Shown piece by piece: positions 1 through 6,643 of a stretch of 37,607 nucleotides of DNA. This DNA comes from an uncultured Prevotellaceae bacterium. Its GTDB lineage: Bacteria > Bacteroidota > Bacteroidia > Bacteroidales > Bacteroidaceae. The notes beneath the pieces were generated by a model. It worked only from the letters and a program-made list of their open reading frames with translations, had not been told where the DNA came from and ran no database searches. Location of the stretch: NCBI GenBank assembly GCA_900318115.1, contig ONJJ01000042.1, positions 1 through 37,607 of the forward strand, in the 5' to 3' direction. Both the position numbers and the translations under genes were made by a program. Position 1 is the stretch's first letter. Every line of letters begins with the position of its first letter.

Positions 1-3
1 TTG

Positions 4-52
4 ATTTTATATATTATATATTATATAATATATAATATATAATATATAAAAT
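4..52. repeat. Perfect AT-only inverted repeat (22-bp arms)
   Basis: Positions 4-25 and 31-52 are exact reverse complements, made only of A and T, with a 5-base loop (TAATA). It could extrude as a cruciform or, as RNA, act as a weak terminator for a gene left of the window. No T-tract function can be assigned without the neighbouring sequence. Confidence 0.8.
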
Positions 53-106
53 TTAGTTTCATTTTCTCTCTCCCTGCCCGTCCCCCTGAAATGGAAAAAC
101 ACAAAT

Positions 107-285
107 GTTGCGAGGTTGCGACGTTGCGAGGTTGCGACGTTGCGATGTGCAATAACATAAATGTTGCGAGGTTGCTACGTTGCTACGTTGCGAGGTTGCG
201 ACACCGCCGGGCGGGTGAAAGGTCAATTGTGCGATAGTGCAATAGTACGATAGTGTGATAATAAGATAGTGTAATTGTAAGATTT
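107..285. repeat. Arrays of 8-bp tandem repeats
   Basis: Two blocks of five GTTGCGAN-type octamers lie at 107-146 and 163-202, so the blocks start 56 bp apart. A third block at 230-285 has seven degenerate octamers of TGYGATAG type. All share an 8-bp period. The reading frames across them give only low-complexity peptides (TSQRRNLATSQ-like), so I do not call a gene. The rest of 1-440 shows no coding region. Confidence 0.75.
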
Positions 286-419
286 GGGCGCGTGTTTCTT
301 TCCTTTGCGAATGGTGGAATTGCCTGATAATGTGGCATATAGGATGGGGCGCAGGCGCGCACTCTCTCTTGTGAAAAATCAAGAATCGGCACTTTTCTGG
401 AACTTTTTCTCGAAAAGGC

Positions 420-450
420 TTGCGGGGGCGAAAAATAATTAGTATCTTTG
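420..450 (+). promoter_or_regulatory. Bacteroidales-type promoter for GH31 gene
   Basis: TTG at 420-422 (in CTTGCGG), a 20-bp spacer, then TATCTTTG at 443-450. This matches the known Bacteroidetes -33/-7 pattern. Transcription would start a few bases downstream, giving a leader of about 150 nt. Confidence 0.7.
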
Positions 451-480
451 TACCCGAAAACGAGCCACAAGACCGCGAAA

Positions 481-546
481 CTCCCCCACAAGACCTGCAA
501 AACTCCCCCACAAGACCTGCAAAACTCCCCCACAAGACCTGCAAAA
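481..546 (+). repeat. 22-bp tandem repeats in the GH31 leader
   Basis: Three identical 22-bp units (481-502, 503-524, 525-546) beginning CTCCCCCACAAGACCTGC, with degenerate copies on both sides (461-480 and from 547). They lie between the promoter at 420-450 and the start codon at 608, so they would be transcribed as a G-poor, C/A-rich leader with little secondary structure. Confidence 0.85.
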
Positions 547-607
547 CTCCAAACAGACCAGCCCATAAAAAACTCACAAAAATACACTAAGAACCACAAA
601 AACAAGC

Positions 608-3154
608 ATGAAAGAGATGAAAACAAGAATCATGACACTCATCTGGCTGCTGCTCTGCGCGTGCACTCTGGCAGCTCAGGAAACCTGGAACCCCGTTGCC
701 GACGAGGCCGCTGTGGTGCAGTCGGGCGGCATGCGCTTCACGGTGCTCACCCCGCAGCTCATTCGCATCCAGTACAGCCGGCAGCAGAAATTTGAGGACC
801 GCGCCACCTTCGCCGTGGTCAACAGGCGCCTGCCCGTGCCCGACTTCACCACGCGCGAGGAGGACGGATACCTCTACATCACCACCGACGCCCTGGAGCT
901 GCGCTACCGCGTGGGGTCCGTGCCCTCGCCGTCGGCCAAGAACACCAGCTCGCTGACCATCCGGCTGAATGTGGCAGGGCGCCAGGTGACCTGGTACCCC
1001 GGCAAGGACAACGCGCTGAACCTGAAAGGCACGCTGCGCACCCTGGACCAGGTGACGGGCGACAGCAACCGCGGACAGCTGGAGGACGGCATCCTCTCGC
1101 GCGACGGATGGGCCATCCTCGACGAGAGCCCGCGCACACAGCGGGGCGACGGCTCCACCACCTTTGCCTTCGACGGGCTGGTGAACGGATTCCAGTGGGT
1201 GGCAGAGCCTGTGGACAAGGCTGCCTACGACTGGTACTTCTTCGGCTACGGCCACGAGTACAAGCGCGCGCTGGCGGATTTCATCAAGGTGTGCGGCCGC
1301 ATCCCCATGCCACCTCTTTATATTATGGGCTACTGGTACAGCAAATACCAGCAGTACACCCAGCAGGACTTCACCGACCTGGTCAATGAGATCCAGGGCC
1401 ACAAGATACCCATCGACGTGATGATCTTCGACATGGACTGGCACCGCAGCGACCAGTGGACGGGATGGAGCTGGGACAAGAACAAGATTCCCAACCCCGT
1501 GGGACTCATCAGCTGGATGCACCGCAAGAACCTGAAGGTGTCGCTGAACCTCCACCCCGCCGACGGAGTGGCCTCCTGGGAGGACAACTTCCAGAAGGTG
1601 CGCGACGACATGCAGCTGGACGCCAGCGTCGATCGTGTGCCCTGGACGCTGGAGGACTCCACGTTCTATAAATCCGTCTTCGAGCGCATCATACGCCTGC
1701 GCGAGAAGGAGGGCGTGGACTTCTGGTGGCTGGACTGGCAGCAGAACCTGACGAATCCACGCATGAAGGGGCTGAGCGAGACGTTCTGGTGCAACCACGT
1801 CTTCTACAACGACATGAAACACGCCCGCCCGGAGCGCCGACCCGTCATCTACCACCGCTGGGGCGGCATGGGCAGCCATCGCTATCCCATCGGCTTCTCC
1901 GGCGACACCCACCCCGCCTTCTCCACCCTGGCCTATGAGGTCTATTTCACCGCCACGGCCTCCAACGTGGGCTTCGGCTACTGGGGCCACGACCTGGGCG
2001 GCCACAACTACGCGCCCACGAAGAACAACGACCCGGAGCTGTACCTCCGATGGATGCAGTTCGGAGTCTTCACACCCATCTTCCGCACCCATGCTAGCAA
2101 CCACCCCGACCTGGAGCGTCGCATCTGGAAATATTCCAACTTCCAGCAGCTGCGGGAGACCGTGCTGCTGCGCTACGAACTGATGCCGTACATCTACACG
2201 GCAGCGCGCCAGGCCTACGACACGGGCATCTCCATCTGCCGCCCGCTGTACTACGAGTGGCCGGAGGAGAACAATGCTTACCGCTACGAGGACGAGTACT
2301 ACTTCGGCGACGACATCTTGGTGGCGCCCGTGGTGACAGCTGCCGGAGCCGGAGGGCTGGCTCGACGCACCGTCTGGCTGCCCCGGGGAACGTGGTACGA
2401 CGTCTCGCGCGGACGCCTCGTGAGCGGCGACGTGGAGCAGACCGACAGCTACGCCCAGACGGAGATCCCCTACTTCCTCCGCGGCGGCAGCATCCTCGTC
2501 TGCAACCCGCCCATGATGCACCTGAAGGCTGTGCCAGAGTCGCTGATTCTGAAGGTGGTGCCTGGTGCCGACAGCGAGACCCGATACTACGAGGACGAGG
2601 GCGACACCGACGGCTACAAGCAAGGCCTGTGCGCCACCACACGCATGGCGCAGCAGCGCACTGCCGGCAAGATCCTCTTCACGATAGAACCGCGCCAGGG
2701 CTCCTTCCCGGGCATGATCCAGGAGCGCAGCTATCAGGTCGTCTTCCTCGCCGAGCAGAAGCCCGAGGGCGTCAGCATCAACGGAGTGCCCACCGACGAC
2801 TGGAGCTACGACGAGATGGCGGCGTGCGTCACCGTCCGTGTTCCCACGACGCGCTGCGACCAGGAGGTCAAGGTCGAGGTTGCGAGAAACACGACGGTTG
2901 TGAATGCGAAAAATACAGACAACGTCATCGACCTCTTCTATGACTCGCGCGCAGATGAGATGGTGGCCTCGATGGCCAGGAAGGCCAAGAGCGTGCGCCT
3001 GCAGGTGATCTCGGCCGACGGCAAGCCTGCCGCAGCGGGCAGCACCCGCAGTGCCGACCGCCTCACCCTCTCCCTGGCACAGCTGCCGCAGGGAGCCTAC
3101 GTCTGCCGGCTCGTGGCGGACGGACAGACCGTGACACGCAAATTCATCAAATAA
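608..3154 (+). CDS. Secreted GH31 family glycosidase
   Basis: 848 aa. The first ~23 residues are a signal peptide (MTLIWLLLCACTLAAQ core). The body is a GH31 (beta/alpha)8 enzyme: FDMDWHR near the start of the barrel, FWWLDWQQ with predicted nucleophile D376, and GFSGDTHP with predicted acid/base D433. A DUF5110-like beta domain follows (YYEDEGDTDGY near 658-668). The last ~70 residues (ending GAYVCRLVADGQTVTRKFIK) resemble a type A type-IX-secretion sorting domain, so export to the cell surface is inferred. GH31 members act on alpha-glucosides or alpha-xylosides or transfer glucosyl groups; the substrate cannot be fixed here. M4 (617) is an alternative start. The SusE/F-like gene follows after 19 bp, so the two are probably cotranscribed. 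Confidence 0.93.
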   Translation: MKEMKTRIMTLIWLLLCACTLAAQETWNPVADEAAVVQSGGMRFTVLTPQLIRIQYSRQQKFEDRATFAVVNRRLPVPDFTTREEDGYLYITTDALELRYRVGSVPSPSAKNTSSLTIRLNVAGRQVTWYPGKDNALNLKGTLRTLDQVTGDSNRGQLEDGILSRDGWAILDESPRTQRGDGSTTFAFDGLVNGFQWVAEPVDKAAYDWYFFGYGHEYKRALADFIKVCGRIPMPPLYIMGYWYSKYQQYTQQDFTDLVNEIQGHKIPIDVMIFDMDWHRSDQWTGWSWDKNKIPNPVGLISWMHRKNLKVSLNLHPADGVASWEDNFQKVRDDMQLDASVDRVPWTLEDSTFYKSVFERIIRLREKEGVDFWWLDWQQNLTNPRMKGLSETFWCNHVFYNDMKHARPERRPVIYHRWGGMGSHRYPIGFSGDTHPAFSTLAYEVYFTATASNVGFGYWGHDLGGHNYAPTKNNDPELYLRWMQFGVFTPIFRTHASNHPDLERRIWKYSNFQQLRETVLLRYELMPYIYTAARQAYDTGISICRPLYYEWPEENNAYRYEDEYYFGDDILVAPVVTAAGAGGLARRTVWLPRGTWYDVSRGRLVSGDVEQTDSYAQTEIPYFLRGGSILVCNPPMMHLKAVPESLILKVVPGADSETRYYEDEGDTDGYKQGLCATTRMAQQRTAGKILFTIEPRQGSFPGMIQERSYQVVFLAEQKPEGVSINGVPTDDWSYDEMAACVTVRVPTTRCDQEVKVEVARNTTVVNAKNTDNVIDLFYDSRADEMVASMARKAKSVRLQVISADGKPAAAGSTRSADRLTLSLAQLPQGAYVCRLVADGQTVTRKFIK

Positions 3155-3173
3155 AACTTCGGAGGACACACAC

Positions 3174-4145
3174 ATGAAAAAGAATATCATCATCACCACC
3201 ATACTGGCTGCCCTCGTGGGCGCACTGCCCGCAAAGGCGCAGAACGAACTCTGGATCACGGGCTCAGCAGTGCCCGGCGGCACACAGAAACTGGAGACCT
3301 TCCCCGACGGGCAGTTCAAGTTCGCCGGAGCACTGAAGGAGGGCGAACTGAAAGTCATCACCACCGACGGCGAGCAGGCCAACACCCAGTACCTGGCACC
3401 CCGCTACTTCGAATCCTATGTGGTCAACAAAGGGCTGGCCTACTCCAGGACGCGCAGTGCCGAGAGCGCTGCCTGGATCGTCCCCTTCGCCGAGGACCGC
3501 TACAAATTCGTCGTCGATACCAAGACGCAGACGCTCACGGGCGAGATCTTTGTGCCCTGGCGCGAGGTCTATCTGGCAGGAGGAGCCTGCGAGATAGGCT
3601 GGCAGGCCTTTGTCATGCTACCCTTCACGCAGGACGCCGAGGACCCCTATGTCTTCACCTGGACAGGAGAACTCCGGCAGCGCAACGAGTACGTAGAACC
3701 GCGACGCTTCAAGCTCCAGGGCCAGAACACCTGGGACCCCAAGAACCTGCATCCCTACACGCAGGACGAACCCTGCCTCACCTCCACGCAGATGCGCCAC
3801 GGAGGCGACGACACCAAGTGGGAGATCGACAAGGACGGAGTTTATCGGCTGACGGTCAATGTCTTCCGCGACACCTTCAAGGCGGAATACCTGGGAGAGC
3901 GAGCTGCCGACGCACCCACGCAAGTGGACGCGCTGCCCGAGGACGTGGACCTCGAAGTGGTGGGGAACACCTTGCGACTGCGCTGTGATGAGAAACTCAC
4001 CGTGGAGCTCCTGAGAACGGACTCCGTCAGGCTGACGTGGAAGAGTGGTACGGACATCACCATCACTGTCCCCTACAGAGGAGTCTATGTCCTTAAGGCG
4101 ACAGGCAAACACCACCATTTCGCCCGTAAGGTGGCCATAAATTAA
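3174..4145 (+). CDS. SusE/SusF-like secreted surface protein
   Basis: 323 aa. Signal peptide of about 22 residues ending AKA-QN. Two beta-sandwich repeats follow: about 23-125 (LWITGSAVPGG...) and 130-235 (VYLAGGACEIGW...), the WITGSA/YLAGGA openings being typical of SusE/SusF starch-binding modules. The C-terminal ~70 residues end GVYVLKATGKHHHFARKVAIN-like and look like a type IX sorting domain. No lipobox cysteine follows the signal, unlike classical lipoprotein SusE/F. A GGAGGA motif lies 8-13 bases before the start. Being directly behind the GH31 gene suggests glycan binding on the surface next to that enzyme. No SusC/SusD gene is present. Confidence 0.75.
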   Translation: MKKNIIITTILAALVGALPAKAQNELWITGSAVPGGTQKLETFPDGQFKFAGALKEGELKVITTDGEQANTQYLAPRYFESYVVNKGLAYSRTRSAESAAWIVPFAEDRYKFVVDTKTQTLTGEIFVPWREVYLAGGACEIGWQAFVMLPFTQDAEDPYVFTWTGELRQRNEYVEPRRFKLQGQNTWDPKNLHPYTQDEPCLTSTQMRHGGDDTKWEIDKDGVYRLTVNVFRDTFKAEYLGERAADAPTQVDALPEDVDLEVVGNTLRLRCDEKLTVELLRTDSVRLTWKSGTDITITVPYRGVYVLKATGKHHHFARKVAIN

Positions 4146-4219
4146 GTATTTTGTATTCTAAAAAGGTACGCGCGTGCACATTTTCACGGGAAATGTGCTG
4201 ATATGTCGTGGAAAATGCT

Positions 4220-4253
4220 TACCTTTGCGCCGCTTTATGCGGCCGTGGGCCGC
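4220..4253 (+). promoter_or_regulatory. Predicted etf promoter and leader hairpin
   Basis: TACCTTTG at 4220-4227 fits a -7 box; no clear TTG lies 20 bp upstream. Just downstream GCGGCC (4239-4244) and GGCCGC (4248-4253) form a 6-bp hairpin with a 3-base loop. GCGGC at 4239-4243 could alternatively pair with GCCGC at 4229-4233, although that arm may lie at or before the start of the transcript. Confidence 0.5.
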
Positions 4254-4289
4254 TGACAACGTCGAAACCAAACTGAAACAAATAGAAAT

Positions 4290-5162
4290 ATGAGTTTGAA
4301 AATCGTTGTGCTGGCCAAGCAAGTGCCAGACACCCGCAATGTGGGCAAGGACGCCATGACAGCCGAAGGCACCGTCAACCGCGCTGCCCTGCCCGCTATC
4401 TTTAATCCCGAAGACCTGAATGCCCTGGAGCAGGCCCTGCGCCTGAAGGAGCAGCACCCGGGCTCCACCGTGGGCGTGCTCACCATGGGTCCTCCCCGTG
4501 CCGGTGAAATCATCCGCCAGGGACTCTATCGTGGCGCCGACACCGGTTGGCTGCTGACCGACCGCCTCTTCGCTGGCGCCGACACCCTCGCCACTTCCTA
4601 CGCCCTCGCCACCGCCATCCAGAAGATTGGCGATGTGGACATCGTCATCGGAGGCCGTCAGGCTATCGATGGTGATACGGCTCAGGTGGGTCCGCAGGTG
4701 GCTCAGAAACTGGGCTTGAACCAGGTCACCTATGCCGAGGAGGTACTGAGCGTGAAGGATGGTAAGGCTACCATCAAGCGCGTCATCGACGGAGGCGTGG
4801 AGACCGTGGAGGCTCCCCTGCCAGTGGTCATCACCGTCAACGGAAGCGCTGCACCCTGCCGCCCTCAGAACGCCAAGTTAGTGATGAAGTACAAGCGCGC
4901 CACCTGCCCCATGGAGCGGCCGGCTGAAGGTACTCCCTACGACTATCTGTATGAGGAGCGTCCATATCTGACGCTGAACCAGTGGAGCGTGGCCGACGTG
5001 GACGGAGACCCCAATCAGTGCGGACTGGCTGGATCACCCACCAAGGTGAAGGCCGTCAAGAACATCGTGTTCCAGGCGAAGGAGTCGAAAACCTTGACGG
5101 CTTCTGATGCTGACGTCGAGGGAATGATCAAGGAATTGTTGGACGAAAAGATTATTGGATAA
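4290..5162 (+). CDS. etfB: Electron transfer flavoprotein subunit beta
   Basis: 290 aa, normal length for EtfB/FixA. The opening MSLKIVVLAKQVPDT and the NPEDLNALEQALRLKE segment are typical of the family, as is IVIGGRQAIDGDTAQVGPQVA in the nucleotide-binding region. EtfB pairs with EtfA to carry electrons from acyl-CoA dehydrogenases; in anaerobes such pairs can also bifurcate electrons. etfA begins 6 bp after its stop and an acyl-CoA dehydrogenase lies downstream, which supports one functional unit. Whether this pair is bifurcating cannot be read here. Confidence 0.95.
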   Translation: MSLKIVVLAKQVPDTRNVGKDAMTAEGTVNRAALPAIFNPEDLNALEQALRLKEQHPGSTVGVLTMGPPRAGEIIRQGLYRGADTGWLLTDRLFAGADTLATSYALATAIQKIGDVDIVIGGRQAIDGDTAQVGPQVAQKLGLNQVTYAEEVLSVKDGKATIKRVIDGGVETVEAPLPVVITVNGSAAPCRPQNAKLVMKYKRATCPMERPAEGTPYDYLYEERPYLTLNQWSVADVDGDPNQCGLAGSPTKVKAVKNIVFQAKESKTLTASDADVEGMIKELLDEKIIG

Positions 5163-5168
5163 CGAGAT

Positions 5169-6191
5169 ATGAATAACGTATTTGTATATTGCGAAATAGA
5201 AGGTACTCAGGTACAGGAAGTATCTCAGGAGCTGCTGACCAAGGGTCGCAAACTCGCCAATACGCTGGGTGTTGAGCTCCACGCCGTCGTTGCCGGTACC
5301 GGCATCAAGGGCAAGGTGGAAGAGCAGATTCTGCCCTACGGCGTCGACAAGCTCTTCGTCTTCGACGGCGAAGGACTGTTCCCCTACACCTCGGCTCCCC
5401 ACACCGACATTCTGGTGAACCTCTTCAAGGAGGAGCAGCCGCAGATCTGCCTCATGGGTGCTACGGTGATTGGCCGTGACCTCGGGCCCCGCGTCTCTTC
5501 ATCCCTCACCAGCGGCCTCACCGCTGACTGCACGGAACTGGAGATCGGCCCTTATGAGGACAAAAAGAATAATAAGGTATATGAGAATCTGCTCTATCAG
5601 ATCCGTCCCGCCTTCGGAGGCAACATCGTCGCCACCATCGTCAATCCCGAACATCGTCCTCAGATGGCCACCGTGCGCTCCGGCGTGATGCAGAAAGCCC
5701 TCTACGAAGGCGCTTGCCGCAAGGAAGTCGTCTATCCCGAGGTCTCGAAGTATGTCTCGCCTGAGGCTTACGTCGTCCGCGTGCTCGACCACCACGTGGA
5801 GGCCGCCCGCCACAACCTGAAGGGTGCTCCCATCGTCGTCGCCGGCGGCTACGGCATGGGCTCCAAGGAAGGCTTCGACATGCTCTTCGAGCTGGCAAAG
5901 GTGCTGCACGGAGAAGTCGGAGGTTCGCGCGCTGCCGTGGATGCTGGCTTCTGCGACCACGACCGCCAGATCGGCCAGACGGGCGTCACCGTCCACCCGA
6001 AGGTCTATATCGCCTGCGGCATCAGCGGACAGATCCAGCACATCGCCGGCATGCAGGATTCCGGCATCATCATCAGCGTCAACTCCGACCCCGATGCGCC
6101 CATCAACAAGATCGCTGACTACGTCATTGTTGGTACTGTTGAAGAGGTAGTTCCCAAGCTCATTAAGTATTATAAGCAGAACAGCAAATAA
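5169..6191 (+). CDS. etfA: Electron transfer flavoprotein subunit alpha
   Basis: 340 aa. The C-terminal FAD-binding half is clear: GGSRAAVDAG, RQIGQTG, ACGISGQIQHIAGM and NSDPDAPINKIADY appear in the usual order between about 250 and 325. The N-terminal domain (about 1-190) is the adenine-nucleotide-like fold shared with EtfB. It follows etfB after 6 bp and shares its promoter. Its stop codon is followed within 4 bp by a palindromic repeat and a GC-poor nuclease gene, which now separate it from the acyl-CoA dehydrogenase. Confidence 0.95.
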   Translation: MNNVFVYCEIEGTQVQEVSQELLTKGRKLANTLGVELHAVVAGTGIKGKVEEQILPYGVDKLFVFDGEGLFPYTSAPHTDILVNLFKEEQPQICLMGATVIGRDLGPRVSSSLTSGLTADCTELEIGPYEDKKNNKVYENLLYQIRPAFGGNIVATIVNPEHRPQMATVRSGVMQKALYEGACRKEVVYPEVSKYVSPEAYVVRVLDHHVEAARHNLKGAPIVVAGGYGMGSKEGFDMLFELAKVLHGEVGGSRAAVDAGFCDHDRQIGQTGVTVHPKVYIACGISGQIQHIAGMQDSGIIISVNSDPDAPINKIADYVIVGTVEEVVPKLIKYYKQNSK

Positions 6192-6194
6192 GAA

Positions 6195-6241
6195 GCCTCA
6201 CCCCCGCCCCCTCTCCGAAAGGAGAGGGGGGAGGAGGGTGA
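6195..6241. repeat. GC-rich palindromic repeat, copy 1
   Basis: The core is CCCCCTCTCC (6207-6216), loop GAAA, GGAGAGGGGG (6221-6230), a perfect 10-bp stem. Flanks GCCTCACCCCCG and GGAGGAGGGTGA extend the near-palindrome. The same element in inverted orientation is at 6791-6831. Together they bracket the DUF559 gene. As RNA it would be a very stable hairpin between etfA and the downstream genes; there is no T-tract. Confidence 0.9.
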
Positions 6242-6255
6242 ACACACAAAGATAA

Positions 6256-6636
6256 ATGTCGAACGATTGGATAAAGACTTCTGCTCCTGATAGATACCTG
6301 CTACTAAAGGATTTTGCGAAAAAGAACCGGCGGGCAATGACGGTGAGCGAAACCATACTTTGGAATGCACTAAGGGAACTGGCAGGTGGTTATAGGTTCA
6401 GACGGCAGCATCCGATTGGAGATTATATCGTGGATTTCGTATGCTTGAAAAGGAAACTGGTCATAGAGGTAGATGGTGGCTATCATGATCAACCTCAACA
6501 GCAGCAGGAAGACCAATGGCGCTCAGACTTTCTTGAGAAGATGGGTTACATGGTACTTCGCTTCAGCAACGAAGAAATAAACAATAACCTCAATGGGGTT
6601 TTAGAGAGAATAAAAAAAGAATTAATAAACGTATAA
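6256..6636 (+). CDS. DUF559 family PD-(D/E)XK nuclease-like protein
   Basis: 126 aa, full length for the small stand-alone DUF559 proteins, which are related to very-short-patch-repair endonucleases. Visible features are the helix SETILWNALR (31-40) with E32, then RFRRQHPIGDYIVDFVC with D60, and LVIEVDGGYH with E71, D73 and H77, in the order of a PD-(D/E)XK core. The gene is visibly poorer in GC than etfA and the dehydrogenase, a sign of transfer. It lies between two inverted copies of a palindromic repeat (6195-6241 and 6791-6831) and interrupts an etfBA-dehydrogenase unit. Biochemical function of such genes is unknown; nuclease activity is inferred from the fold. Confidence 0.88.
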   Translation: MSNDWIKTSAPDRYLLLKDFAKKNRRAMTVSETILWNALRELAGGYRFRRQHPIGDYIVDFVCLKRKLVIEVDGGYHDQPQQQQEDQWRSDFLEKMGYMVLRFSNEEINNNLNGVLERIKKELINV

Positions 6637-6643
6637 AGTTAAT

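Noticed and set aside
59-626. Minus-strand frames of 172 and 147 aa at the left edge
   Set aside because: They translate the 8-bp and 22-bp repeat arrays and give repetitive peptides without any domain.
587-3385. 932-aa minus-strand open frame opposite GH31
   Set aside because: Shadow of a GC-rich real gene; composition is low-complexity (V/A/G/H-rich), no family resemblance, and the plus frame has a clear GH31 protein.
6195-6241. Palindrome as the terminator of etfA
   Set aside because: No T-tract follows, and an inverted copy exists inside a coding region, so it is better explained as a dispersed repeat. Partial termination is not excluded.
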